The position numbers and the translations under genes were made by a program. Shown one piece after another: positions 1 through 8,552 of a stretch of DNA of 64,000 nt (the stretch's first letter is position 1; every line of letters starts with the position of its first letter). Source of the stretch: Halomonas eurihalina (GTDB lineage: Bacteria; Pseudomonadota; Gammaproteobacteria; Pseudomonadales; Halomonadaceae). The notes under the pieces were generated by a model. The model made no database searches. It was not told the origin of the DNA and saw only the letters and a program-made list of their open reading frames with translations. The stretch spans positions 148,283 to 212,282 of the forward strand of contig NZ_VTPU01000006.1 of NCBI RefSeq assembly GCF_008274785.1, given 5' to 3'.

Positions 1-1
1 C

Positions 2-316
2 TGGGTGCGCAAGGGGCTCGAGGCCTGGTTCACCCTGCTCATCGAGCTGCTGTGGCCCAAGGAGCGCATTCTCGAGGTCTATCTCAATATCGCCGAATGG
101 GATAACGGCGTCTTCGGCCTGGAAGCGGCGGCGCAGCACTACTTCGGAGTGTCCGCCACCTCACTGACGCCCGCCCAGGCCAGCCGTCTGGCGGCCATCC
201 TGCCTAATCCTCGTGGCTGGAGCGCCTCCCGCCCCGGCCCCTACGTGCTCCAGCGCAGCAACTGGATCCGTGGCCAGATGCGCAATCTGGGCCATGCCTA
301 TCTGGAGCGTTTGTAA
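2..316 (+). CDS. mtgA: Monofunctional peptidoglycan glycosyltransferase MtgA, C-terminal part (cut by window start)
   Basis: This is the last ~104 residues of a GT51 peptidoglycan glycosyltransferase, which polymerises lipid II into glycan strands at the inner membrane. The reading frame is open from base 2 and continues upstream of the window, so the start is not visible. The GT51 signatures [20 protein letters not shown] and [11 protein letters not shown] (about residues 20-50 of the visible part) and the ILPNPRGW stretch are clear. The protein ends shortly after the GT51 domain with no transpeptidase domain, which points to the monofunctional MtgA type rather than a class A PBP. The following gene has its own upstream gap of about 130 bp, so mtgA is probably not co-transcribed with the betaine genes. 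Confidence 0.9.
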   Translation, partial: WVRKGLEAWFTLLIELLWPKERILEVYLNIAEWDNGVFGLEAAAQHYFGVSATSLTPAQASRLAAILPNPRGWSASRPGPYVLQRSNWIRGQMRNLGHAYLERL

Positions 317-449
317 AGCGTTTCGTCTATCTGTCGCGATCGCGACGCCCATGACGTTTTTGGGATTTTTCCGGTCGCTCCCAGGCGCCGAGCCAGGGGG
401 GGCGAGGGCTATGCTGCCGGCATGATCATGTATCAACCGGAGCCCCGCC

Positions 450-1427
450 ATGACCCCCGTCGAGCTGCACCAGGATGCCATCGTCATCGATGGTCTGATC
501 ATCGCCAAGTGGAATCGTGAACTCTTTGAAGATATGCACAAGGGCGGACTGACGGCTGCCAACTGCACCGTTTCCGTCTGGGAGGGTTTCCAGGCCACCG
601 TCGACAATATCGTCGCGACCAACGCCCTGCTGGCCGAGTCCAGCGATCTGGTGCGCCCCGTGCACACCACGGCGGACATCACTCGGGCCAAGGAAGAAGG
701 CAAGACCGGCATCATCTACGGCTTTCAGAATGCCCACGCCTTCGAGGATCAGATCGGCTACGTCGAGATCTTCAAGCGCCTCGGGGTTGGCATCGTGCAG
801 ATGTGCTACAACACCCAGAACCTGGTGGGCACCGGTTGCTACGAGCGTGACGGCGGCCTGTCCGGGTTCGGACGCGAGATCGTCGCCGAGATGAATCGCG
901 TGGGCATCATGTGCGATCTCTCCCATGTCGGCGAGAAGACCTCCACCGAAGTCATCGAGGCCTCCGAGAAGCCGGTCTGCTATTCCCACTGCCTGCCTTC
1001 CGGGCTCAAGGACCATCCGCGCAACAAGTCCGACCAGGAACTGAAGTTCATCGCTGACCATGGCGGTTTCGTCGGCGTGACCATGTTCACCCCCTTCCTG
1101 CGGGCGGGCGTCGACGCCACCATCGACGACTATGTCGAGGCCATCGAGTACGTGATGAATATCGTCGGCGAGGATGCCATCGGCATTGGTACCGACTTCA
1201 CCCAGGGCCAGGACCATAACTTCTTCGAGTGGCTGACCCACGACAAGGGCTACGCCCGTCGCCTGACCCGCTTCGGCCAGATCATCAATCCCGAAGGCAT
1301 TCGCACCATCGGCGAGTTCGGCAATCTCACCGAGGCGTTGTTGCGCCGTGGCTTCAGCGAGCACCAGGTGCGCAAGATCATGGGCGAGAACTGGGTGCGC
1401 GTGCTCAAGGACGTCTGGGGTGAGTGA
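450..1427 (+). CDS. Membrane dipeptidase (peptidase M19)-like protein of the betaine/dimethylglycine cluster
   Basis: The 325-residue product has the M19 (renal dipeptidase) fold and resembles the dipeptidase-like gene that precedes dgcA in Pseudomonas betaine clusters. Some M19 hallmarks remain: DLSH near residue 160, a following YSH motif near residue 180 and GTDF near residue 250. The usual N-terminal DGHND metal motif instead reads DGLII at residues 14-18, and the bridging glutamate segment (normally EGGH) reads FQNAH. Metal ligands normally supplied by His, Asp and Glu therefore appear to be absent, so dipeptidase activity is doubtful. There is no signal peptide, so it should be cytosolic. 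It is followed 78 bp later by the V4R gene and then dgcA, and is probably part of the same regulon. Substrate and role are unknown; family placement is confident, function is not. Confidence 0.85.
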   Translation: MTPVELHQDAIVIDGLIIAKWNRELFEDMHKGGLTAANCTVSVWEGFQATVDNIVATNALLAESSDLVRPVHTTADITRAKEEGKTGIIYGFQNAHAFEDQIGYVEIFKRLGVGIVQMCYNTQNLVGTGCYERDGGLSGFGREIVAEMNRVGIMCDLSHVGEKTSTEVIEASEKPVCYSHCLPSGLKDHPRNKSDQELKFIADHGGFVGVTMFTPFLRAGVDATIDDYVEAIEYVMNIVGEDAIGIGTDFTQGQDHNFFEWLTHDKGYARRLTRFGQIINPEGIRTIGEFGNLTEALLRRGFSEHQVRKIMGENWVRVLKDVWGE

Positions 1428-1505
1428 GGCTTCGGCGACAAGCCGCAAGCGATCATGCTACCTGTAGCCCTACCACAATAATCAGCAAGTTTGAGGAACA
1501 ACACC

Positions 1506-2054
1506 GTGACCAAGATGGCTCCCGAACTGCCCATTGAGGTGGATGCCGAGACCGGCGTCTGGACCACCGATGCGTTGCCGATGCTCTACGTGCCGCGCCA
1601 TTTCTTCATCAACAACCATGTGGCCGTCGAAGAAGCGCTCGGTGTCGAGACCTATGCCGACATTCTCTATCACGCCGGCTACAAGAGCGCCTGGCACTGG
1701 TGCGAGAAGGAAGCGGAGCTGCATGGTCTGAAGGATGAGGCGGTCTTCGAGCACTACATGAGGCGTCTTTCCCAGCGTGGCTGGGGCCGGTTCATCACCG
1801 AGCACATCGATCTCGAGGCCGGTACCTGCCGGGTACGTCTCGAGCATAGCGCCTTCGTCTACCAACTGGGCAAGGTCGGGCGCCGGGTCGAGTATATGTT
1901 CACCGGGTGGTTCGCCGGTGCCATGGACCAGATCCTCGCCGCACGGGGCAGTCAGCTGCGCACCATCGCGGAACAGACCCAGAGCGCCGCTGAAGAGGGC
2001 TGTGACGTTGGCTACTTCGTCACCGTGCCGCGTGAACCCCGGGATCAAGGCTGA
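1506..2054 (+). CDS. V4R/DUF5943-type protein of the dimethylglycine operon
   Basis: The 182-residue soluble protein has a C-terminal half resembling the V4R (4-vinyl reductase) small-molecule-binding domain, including the run HYMRRLSQRGWGRF and the FTGWFAGAMDQILA helix. A homologue occupies the same place, directly before dgcA, in Pseudomonas. I chose the GTG at 1506 because GAGGA at 1493-1497 sits 8 bases upstream; the TTG at 1491 overlaps that site. It lies 11 bp before dgcA, so the two are almost certainly co-transcribed. V4R domains in other proteins bind hydrocarbons or tetrapyrrole-like ligands, but no ligand is known here. It could be a sensor or an accessory factor for demethylation. 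Function is unassigned. Confidence 0.75.
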   Translation: MTKMAPELPIEVDAETGVWTTDALPMLYVPRHFFINNHVAVEEALGVETYADILYHAGYKSAWHWCEKEAELHGLKDEAVFEHYMRRLSQRGWGRFITEHIDLEAGTCRVRLEHSAFVYQLGKVGRRVEYMFTGWFAGAMDQILAARGSQLRTIAEQTQSAAEEGCDVGYFVTVPREPRDQG

Positions 2055-2065
2055 GGAGAGAGACC

Positions 2066-4138
2066 ATGGCGTTCGATGCGATGTTCCAGCCGATCCAGAT
2101 CGGCAACCTGACCATTCGTAACCGGGTGGTGAGCACCGCCCATGCCGAGGTGCATGCCACCGATGGCGGCATGACCACGGAGCGTTACGTCAAATACTAC
2201 GAGGAAAAGGCCAAGGGAGGCTGCGGCCTGTGCATCTGCGGCGGCTCCTCGATCGTCTCCATCGACAGTCCCCAGGCCTGGTGGAGCTCGGTGAACCTGT
2301 CCACCGACCGCATCATTCCGCACTTCCAGAATCTGGCGGACGCCGTGCACAAGCACGGCGGCAAGATCATGATTCAGATCACCCACATGGGGCGCCGTTC
2401 GCGCTGGGACGGTTTCGACTGGCCGAACTTGGTGTCGCCTTCCGGCATCCGCGAGCCGGTCCACCGCTCCACCTGCAAGACCATTGAGGAAGAGGACATC
2501 TGGCGCATCGTCGGCGACTTCGCCCAGGCCGCGCGTCGTGCCAAGGAAGGTGGACTGGATGGTGTCGAGCTTTCCGCTGTCCACCAGCACTTGATGGACC
2601 AATTCTGGAGTCCTCGCGTCAACAAGCGTACCGACCAATGGGGCGGCAGTTTCGAGAACCGCATGCGTTTCGGCATGGAGGTGCTCAAGGCCGTTCGCGA
2701 GGAAGTTGGCGACGATTTCGTGGTGGGCATGCGCATCTGTGGTGACGAGTTCCACCCGGACGGCCTGTCCCACGAGGACATGAAGCAGATCGCCGCCTAT
2801 TACGATGCCACAGGCCAGGTCGACTTCTTCGGCGTGGTCGGCTCCGGCTGCGATACGCACGACACCCTGGCCAATGTGATTCCCAACATGTCCTATCCGC
2901 CGGAGCCCTTCCTGCACTTGGCGGCGGGTATCAAGGAAGTGGTCAAGGTACCGGTGATCCATGCCCAGAACATCAAGGATCCCAATCAGGCCAATCGGAT
3001 CCTCGAGGGTGGGCACGTCGATCTGGTGGGCATGACCCGTGCGCATATCGCCGATCCGCATCTCATCACCAAGATCAAGATGGATCAGGTCGACCGGATC
3101 AAGCAGTGCGTGGGCGCCAACTACTGCATCGATCGCCAGTATCAGGGCCTGGACGTGCTGTGCATCCAGAATGCCGCCACCTCCCGTGAGTACTTGGGAA
3201 TGCCGCACGAGATCGAGGTCACGGAAGGGCCCAAGCGTCGCGTGGTCGTGGTGGGCGGCGGTCCCGGTGGCATGGAAGCGGCCCGTGTCGCCGCCGAGCG
3301 TGGGCACGAGGTGACCCTGTTCGAAGCCGCCGAACAGCTCGGTGGCCAGATCACCATCGCCGCCAAGGCACCGCAGCGCGATCAGATCGCCGGTATCACC
3401 CGCTGGTATCAACTCGAGCTGGCGCGGCTGGGCGTCGATCAGCGCCTGGGGACGCGGGCCGATGAGGCCACCATCCTCGACCTGCGCCCGGACGTCGTGG
3501 TGCTGGCCACGGGGGGCCGCCCCTTCCTCGAGCAGCACGAGGAGTGGGGCTACGACGAAGATCCCGACAAGAGCCTGGTGGTGAGTACCTGGGATGTCCT
3601 CGAAGGCCGCGTCGAGCCGGGCAAGAACGTCTTGATCTACGACACCATCTGCGAGTTTTCCGGTGTCTCGGCGGCGGACTACCTGGCCGACAAGGGGGCC
3701 AAGGTCGAAATCGTCACCGACGATATCAAACCGGGTTCCGCGGTGGGTGGCACCACCTTCCCGACCTACTATCGCAGCCTCTATGAGAAGGAGGTGATCA
3801 TGTCCTCCGACCTGGGGCTGCACAAGGTCTACCGCGAGGGCGAATCGTTGGTGGCGGTACTCGAGAACGAATATACCGGTGCCCAGGAAGAGCGAGTGGT
3901 CGATCAGGTCGTGGTGGAGAACGGCGTTCGTCCCGATGAGGCGCTCTACTATGCCCTCAAGCCCCAGTCACGCAATAAGGGGCAGGTGGACCTCGAGGCC
4001 CTCTATGCCATCCAGCCGCAGCCCTGCCTGTCGGAGGAGGGAGACGGCTTGCTGCTGTTCCGTCTGGGAGACTGCACCTCGCCGCGCAATACGCATGCGG
4101 CGATCTATGACGCACTGCGGCTTTGTAAAGACTTCTGA
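2066..4138 (+). CDS. dgcA: Dimethylglycine demethylase subunit DgcA (old yellow enzyme/FAD family)
   Basis: The 690-residue flavoprotein should oxidatively demethylate N,N-dimethylglycine to sarcosine, releasing a C1 unit as formaldehyde and passing electrons to DgcB and ETF. Residues ~1-370 form an old-yellow-enzyme TIM barrel that starts MFQPIQIGNLTIRNRVV. A Cys-rich segment follows at residues 348-366, and a Rossmann FAD/NAD domain starts with VVVVGGGPGGMEAA near residue 393. The architecture matches trimethylamine dehydrogenase relatives. The expected Cys-x2-Cys-x2-Cys cluster motif has alanine at the second position (C348, A351, C354, C366). The start ATG has GAGGAGAGA upstream. Position after the V4R gene and before dgcB matches characterised Pseudomonas dgcAB loci. 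A histamine or N-methylproline dehydrogenase role is possible by sequence but unlikely in this context. Confidence 0.9.
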   Translation: MAFDAMFQPIQIGNLTIRNRVVSTAHAEVHATDGGMTTERYVKYYEEKAKGGCGLCICGGSSIVSIDSPQAWWSSVNLSTDRIIPHFQNLADAVHKHGGKIMIQITHMGRRSRWDGFDWPNLVSPSGIREPVHRSTCKTIEEEDIWRIVGDFAQAARRAKEGGLDGVELSAVHQHLMDQFWSPRVNKRTDQWGGSFENRMRFGMEVLKAVREEVGDDFVVGMRICGDEFHPDGLSHEDMKQIAAYYDATGQVDFFGVVGSGCDTHDTLANVIPNMSYPPEPFLHLAAGIKEVVKVPVIHAQNIKDPNQANRILEGGHVDLVGMTRAHIADPHLITKIKMDQVDRIKQCVGANYCIDRQYQGLDVLCIQNAATSREYLGMPHEIEVTEGPKRRVVVVGGGPGGMEAARVAAERGHEVTLFEAAEQLGGQITIAAKAPQRDQIAGITRWYQLELARLGVDQRLGTRADEATILDLRPDVVVLATGGRPFLEQHEEWGYDEDPDKSLVVSTWDVLEGRVEPGKNVLIYDTICEFSGVSAADYLADKGAKVEIVTDDIKPGSAVGGTTFPTYYRSLYEKEVIMSSDLGLHKVYREGESLVAVLENEYTGAQEERVVDQVVVENGVRPDEALYYALKPQSRNKGQVDLEALYAIQPQPCLSEEGDGLLLFRLGDCTSPRNTHAAIYDALRLCKDF

Positions 4139-4144
4139 TTGGGC

Positions 4145-4172
4145 GAAAGCCTCAACAAGAAAGCCTCAACAA
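4145..4172 (+). repeat. Two tandem 14-bp direct repeats after dgcA
   Basis: The unit GAAAGCCTCAACAA occurs twice without a spacer (4145-4158 and 4159-4172), a few bases after the dgcA stop. The remaining ~240 bp to dgcB hold no gene I can support; the ORFs there are in unlikely frames with no ribosome binding site. This gap is unusually long for genes that act together, so dgcB may have its own promoter or a processed leader. Confidence 0.8.
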
Positions 4173-4414
4173 AGAGGGGAGCCGGACAGGCCGCGTAGTG
4201 AGGGTCTTTTGCCAGGGGCGAGGCGGAAGGAGAGGAGCTTCCAGTGGAGGTTCTTCCCGCCGAGCGGGTTGGCCAGGATGGCTAGCCCGGCCCTGCAAGC
4301 GGCACAGGGCGCTTCGCAGTTGCCCAGGAATGGGTTCACAGCGCCCTCACAGAGGCCTGTCGCCGGAAATGCCCCGATACCAAAACCCACGGCTCCTGAG
4401 ACGAGGTGAGCACC

Positions 4415-6397
4415 ATGCTCGACACCCTCCTGCCGATATTGATCTTCTCCGTCCTGGCGCTGGCTGCGGTCGGCGCGGTGCGACGCGTTCGCCTGTGGCG
4501 CCAGGGGCGGCCCGCCAGGGTCGATTTGCTGCGCGGTCTTGCCGCCATGCCGCGTCGTTATCTGGTGGACCTGCACCATGTCGTGGCACGCGACAAAGTG
4601 ATGTCCAATACCCACGTGGCCACCGCTGGTGGCTTCGTCGCCGCGGCCGTGCTGATGGTTCTGGTGCATGGTTTCGGGCTGGCCGAGGGGGTGCTCGGTT
4701 GGCTGCTGCTGGCCGCCAGTGCCACCATGTTTGTTGGCAGCCTGTTTGTGGCACGCCGTCGCCGTAACCCGCCGGCCCGCCTTTCCCGGGGGCCCTGGAT
4801 GCGCTTGCCCAAGAGTCTGATGGCTTTTTCGCTGAGCGTCTTCGTTATTACCTTGCCCGCTGTGGGCCTGTTGCCCGAGGACTTTGGGAGCTGGATTCTA
4901 GCGCTGGTGCTGGCTGCCGTGCTGGCCTGGGGCCTGGGCGAGATGGTCTTCGGCATGGCATGGGGCGGGCCTATGAAGCATGCCTTTGCCGGCGCCCTGC
5001 ATCTGGCCTTCCATCGCCGTGCTGAGCGGTTTTCCACCAAGGAGGGCGAGGGTAAGCGCTCTACCGGTCTCAAAGCACTGAACCTGGACGACGAGAACGC
5101 CACCCTGGGCGTCGAGAAGCCTGCCGATTTCACCTGGAACCAGTTGCTGGGATTCGACGCTTGCGTACAGTGCGGGCGTTGCGAGGCGGTGTGCCCGGCC
5201 TTCGCCGCGGGCCAGCCGCTCAACCCCAAGAAACTGATTCAGGACATGGTAGTGGGCATGGCCGGTGGCAGCGATGCTCGGTATGCCGGCAGCCCCTATC
5301 CGGATCGGCCGGTAGGCGAGCATCATGGCTCGCCCCACGGCCCCATTGTGGCCCGGGAAGGCAAGGCGCTGGTCGACGCCGAGACGCTGTGGTCCTGTAC
5401 CACCTGCCGGGCTTGTGTCGAGGAATGTCCGATGATGATCGAACACGTCGATGCCATCGTCGACATGCGGCGCTTCCTGACCCTGGAGCATGGCCAGACG
5501 CCTGGCAAGGGCGCCGAAGTGCTCGACAACCTGATCGCCACCGACAACCCTGGCGGCTTCGACCCCGGTGCGCGGATGCACTGGGCCGCCGACCTGGAGC
5601 TGCCATTGATGTCACAGTGCGGCCAGGCCGAAGTACTGCTGTGGCTGGGTGATGGCGCCTACGACATGCGTAACCAACGGACCCTGCGTGCCCTGATCAA
5701 GGTGCTGCGTGCCGCCGGAGTCGACTTCGCGGTGCTGGGCGACGAGGAGCGGGACAGTGGCGATGTGGCGCGCCGATTGGGCGACGAGGCGACCTTCCAG
5801 TCGCTGGCCCGTCGCAATATCGCCACGCTGTCGAAGTATCGCTTCGAGCGCATCGTTACCTGCGACCCGCACAGCTTCCATGTGCTGGGCAACGAGTATG
5901 GCGAGTTGGGTGGCGACTATGCGGTCTCCCACCACAGCACCTTCATCGCCGAATTGTACGATGCCGGACGCCTCGATTTCCGCGCCTGGAAAGGAGGACG
6001 TGTGACCTATCACGATCCCTGCTATCTCGGCCGCTACAACGGCGAGTTCGAGGCGCCGCGCAATGTGCTCAAGGCGTTGGGCATCGAGGTGGCCGAAATG
6101 CAACGTTCCGGCTTCCGCTCGCGCTGTTGCGGCGGTGGTGGCGGTGCGCCGATCACCGATGTGCCTGGCAAGCAGCGGATTCCCGACATGCGCATGGGCG
6201 ATGTTCAGGAAACCGGTGCCGACCTGGTCGCCGTTGGCTGCCCGCAGTGCACGGCCATGCTGGAAGGCGTGGTCGACAGCGATGCCGAGGTCCGCGACAT
6301 CGCCGAGCTGGTGGCGGATGCCCTGGTCGAAGGCGCGCCTTCCAGCACGCCCGGACCGGCGTCGACCCGGCAGCCATTGGCTGAGGAGGTGGCGTGA
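4415..6397 (+). CDS. dgcB: Dimethylglycine demethylase iron-sulfur/membrane subunit DgcB
   Basis: The 660-residue protein links DgcA to the electron transfer chain. Hydrophobic segments occupy roughly residues 2-20, 70-110 and 130-190, anchoring it in the inner membrane. Two [4Fe-4S] motifs follow, C250-x2-C253-x2-C256-x3-C260-P and C328-x2-C331-x2-C334-x3-C338-P. A HdrD/GlpC-like C-terminal region carries HDPCYLGRYN near residue 533 and a CCG motif near residue 571. ATG 4415 is preferred over GTG 4406 because GAGG at 4403-4406 then serves as the ribosome binding site. Its stop overlaps the start of the ETF gene (TGATGA at 6395-6400), so dgcB and the two ETF genes form one transcription unit. 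The function is inferred from family and synteny with Pseudomonas dgcB. Confidence 0.88.
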   Translation: MLDTLLPILIFSVLALAAVGAVRRVRLWRQGRPARVDLLRGLAAMPRRYLVDLHHVVARDKVMSNTHVATAGGFVAAAVLMVLVHGFGLAEGVLGWLLLAASATMFVGSLFVARRRRNPPARLSRGPWMRLPKSLMAFSLSVFVITLPAVGLLPEDFGSWILALVLAAVLAWGLGEMVFGMAWGGPMKHAFAGALHLAFHRRAERFSTKEGEGKRSTGLKALNLDDENATLGVEKPADFTWNQLLGFDACVQCGRCEAVCPAFAAGQPLNPKKLIQDMVVGMAGGSDARYAGSPYPDRPVGEHHGSPHGPIVAREGKALVDAETLWSCTTCRACVEECPMMIEHVDAIVDMRRFLTLEHGQTPGKGAEVLDNLIATDNPGGFDPGARMHWAADLELPLMSQCGQAEVLLWLGDGAYDMRNQRTLRALIKVLRAAGVDFAVLGDEERDSGDVARRLGDEATFQSLARRNIATLSKYRFERIVTCDPHSFHVLGNEYGELGGDYAVSHHSTFIAELYDAGRLDFRAWKGGRVTYHDPCYLGRYNGEFEAPRNVLKALGIEVAEMQRSGFRSRCCGGGGGAPITDVPGKQRIPDMRMGDVQETGADLVAVGCPQCTAMLEGVVDSDAEVRDIAELVADALVEGAPSSTPGPASTRQPLAEEVA

Positions 6398-7665
6398 TGA
6401 GTGATATCAACCGGCGCGACCCGCGCAAGGAATGGATCGCCCGCAATCGCCTGCATCCGCAGCATCTGGAAGTTCTGGCGGAGTTGGGCCAGGGGGCGAC
6501 CAGCGAATGGATGGGGCCGAACGGTGTGCTCCGTCGTAACCCCCATGCGATAGGCTTCATCGGTCCCAATGGCATCAAGCGAATCGACCGCAGTGGTGCC
6601 CAGCAGGGCGTGGCTGGCGGTGGAACTTCGACGTCGACCGTGGTCCAGAAGCCGCTGGTCGAGATCGATGACCCGGCCTTTACGGTCGTGGTGGTGCCGG
6701 ACATGGCCGGTGGCCGCCTGAGCAGCCATGACCGGGACCTGCTCGGTCTAGCGCGCCGCTTTGCCGATGCGAACTCGGATGAGCAGGGCGCTGTCGTGGC
6801 CGTCATTTTCGGTTCCCACAAGGAGACGAGTTTCGACGAGGCGGGCATCGACCGCCTGCTGCATCTCGACTCGTCGGACGTGACGGGCTATGCGCCCGAG
6901 GCGCGGTTGGGTGCTCTGGCAATGGTCGAGCAGGCCTGGGCGCCCCGGTATTGGCTGTTGCCGGACTCCAAACTGGGCGGCGGTGAGATGGGGCGGCGCC
7001 TGGCGGCACGCCTCGGCGAGCGGCCGGCGACGGGTGTCTGGCAAGTCGAGGCGGATGCTGAAATCCCTTCGGGATGGCGCTGCATCGCGCGGGGCGCTGC
7101 GGAGTCGGTGGATATACAGCGCCCCCTGCCGCGGGTCGCGCTGGCCCTGGCCGAATGTGCCGAGCCGGTCAGCGAGACGCGCCATGCCGCCGACGAGTTG
7201 GCCTTGCCCCAGCCGTTGCCGTCGATGTTGTCACGCATTGAGGACCTCGGTCAGGTACCGGTCGATCCATCCGGTGTCGCCCTGTCCGAGGCCGAGTTCA
7301 TCCTGTCCGCCGGCAATGGCGTCAAGGATTGGGAAGGCTATCATCACGCCGCCGAGGTATTGGGGGCCACCGAAGGGGCGTCCCGAGTGGCGGTGGACGA
7401 TGGCTTCATGGCACGCGACCGTCAGGTTGGCGCCACCGGCACTTGGGTGACGGCCCGGGTCTATGTGGCCGTGGGCATCAGTGGTGCCATCCAGCATCTG
7501 CAGGGCATCCAGACGTGCGAGAAAGTGGTAGCGATCAACATGGATCCGGGGTGCGACATGATCAAGCGTGCCGATCTGGCGGTGATCGGTGATTCGGCCC
7601 GGATACTCGAGGCTCTGGTCACTCTGGTGGAACAAGCGCGAGAGGAGAAACGCGATGCGGCCTGA
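6397..7665 (+). CDS. Electron transfer flavoprotein alpha-subunit-like protein dedicated to DgcAB
   Basis: The 422-residue protein ends in a typical ETF-alpha FAD domain: SAGNGVKDWEGY near residue 305, then VGATGTWV, VAVGISGAIQHLQGIQ and the closing AINMDPGCDMIKRADLAV. It is about 100 residues longer than ordinary ETF alpha subunits, and the extra length is an Arg-rich N-terminal part with a GPNGV/GPNGI repeat. ATG 6397 has GAGGAGG at 6383-6389 and overlaps the dgcB stop. The gene overlaps the next by 11 bp. It should accept electrons from dimethylglycine oxidation and deliver them to an ETF dehydrogenase or to DgcB. Homologues sit at the same place in Pseudomonas betaine clusters. Confidence 0.88.
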   Translation: MSDINRRDPRKEWIARNRLHPQHLEVLAELGQGATSEWMGPNGVLRRNPHAIGFIGPNGIKRIDRSGAQQGVAGGGTSTSTVVQKPLVEIDDPAFTVVVVPDMAGGRLSSHDRDLLGLARRFADANSDEQGAVVAVIFGSHKETSFDEAGIDRLLHLDSSDVTGYAPEARLGALAMVEQAWAPRYWLLPDSKLGGGEMGRRLAARLGERPATGVWQVEADAEIPSGWRCIARGAAESVDIQRPLPRVALALAECAEPVSETRHAADELALPQPLPSMLSRIEDLGQVPVDPSGVALSEAEFILSAGNGVKDWEGYHHAAEVLGATEGASRVAVDDGFMARDRQVGATGTWVTARVYVAVGISGAIQHLQGIQTCEKVVAINMDPGCDMIKRADLAVIGDSARILEALVTLVEQAREEKRDAA

Positions 7666-8458
7666 CACAACCATGATGCCAGCGCTGGAGGTGACGGCGC
7701 TGGTTTCCATCGGTCGTCATCCGGTGACCGGCAGGGCGAGGCGTGCCGATCAGGATGCTCGGGGCGTGGAGCTGGCGAGGTCGCTGGCGAACGCCGAGGT
7801 AAGCCTGTTGCATGCCGGTGAGCTGGCAGAGGCGAGTGAGCCGGCGTTGCGAGGCTATCTGGGCATGGGTTTCTCCGAACTGTCGTTGCTCGAGCAGCCT
7901 GAAGGCGCCGATGTGCTTCCCGCGCTTGCCGAAGCTCTGGACGCGGCCTCGCCACATCTGGTGATCACCGGCGAACGTGCCGAATGCGGAGAAGGATCGG
8001 GATTGTTGCCCTACCTGCTGGCCGAGCGTCTCGGATGGCCCCTGGTGAGTGGCCTGGCGGCGGTGGAAGGCGTCGAGGATGGCGTGGCGACCCTGCTGCA
8101 AGCCTTGCCGCGCGGGCAGCGGCGGCGTCTCAAGGTGCGTCTGCCAGCCATCGTTACCGTCGACGGTGCGGCTCCCGCGCCTCGTCAGAGTGCCTATGGA
8201 CCGGCACGCCGCGGAAGCTTCGAGACGATCGCTGGATCGGTCAGCCATGACGAGGAATGGGACCAGTGGCAGGTGCAGCCCGCCCGCAAGCGTCCCAAGC
8301 GTCTGAAGATCGTCAAGGCGGCATCGGCTCGGGATCGTTTCAAGGCTGCGGCGGCCAAGGCTGAAGGCGGTGGCGGTCAGGTGCTGACGGATGTCACGCC
8401 GGAGCAGGGCGCCGAGGCGATCCTCAAGCTGCTGCGTGAGGAAGAAGTGCTGCGTTGA
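7655..8458 (+). CDS. Electron transfer flavoprotein beta-subunit-like protein
   Basis: The 267-residue partner of the preceding ETF alpha-like protein resembles ETF beta in its central part, including a VTLLQALPRG-type region, a VRLPAIVTVDG strand and a basic C-terminal arm. I chose ATG 7655 because GAGGAG (7642-7647) is correctly spaced; the longer frame from 7589 would run far into the upstream gene. The stop at 8458 is followed by a strong bidirectional terminator, so this gene closes the dgc operon. The heterodimer would shuttle electrons from the DgcA/DgcB demethylase to the quinone pool. Confidence 0.82.
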   Translation: MRPDTTMMPALEVTALVSIGRHPVTGRARRADQDARGVELARSLANAEVSLLHAGELAEASEPALRGYLGMGFSELSLLEQPEGADVLPALAEALDAASPHLVITGERAECGEGSGLLPYLLAERLGWPLVSGLAAVEGVEDGVATLLQALPRGQRRRLKVRLPAIVTVDGAAPAPRQSAYGPARRGSFETIAGSVSHDEEWDQWQVQPARKRPKRLKIVKAASARDRFKAAAAKAEGGGGQVLTDVTPEQGAEAILKLLREEEVLR

Positions 8459-8494
8459 TGCCAGAGGAAGTGCGCCCGCAAGATGGCGTTATGA

Positions 8495-8530
8495 CACGCA
8501 AACGGCGGCCCGAAGGCCGCCGTTTGCGTG
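8495..8530. terminator. Bidirectional terminator between the ETF gene and the ialB-like gene
   Basis: A perfect 16-bp stem (8495-8510 pairs with 8515-8530) closes on a CGAA tetraloop. It lies between two convergent genes and should stop transcription from both sides. Confidence 0.9.
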
Positions 8531-8552
8531 TTGCCGATACCCGGAACGAGAA

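Noticed and set aside
2045..3823. 592-codon open frame antisense to dgcA
   Set aside because: It mirrors dgcA codon by codon, has no ribosome binding site or recognisable domain, and is expected in GC-rich DNA with strong third-position bias.
4139..4414. ORFs in the dgcA-dgcB interval
   Set aside because: Several frames are open across the interval and into dgcB, but none has a ribosome binding site or similarity; treated as non-coding.
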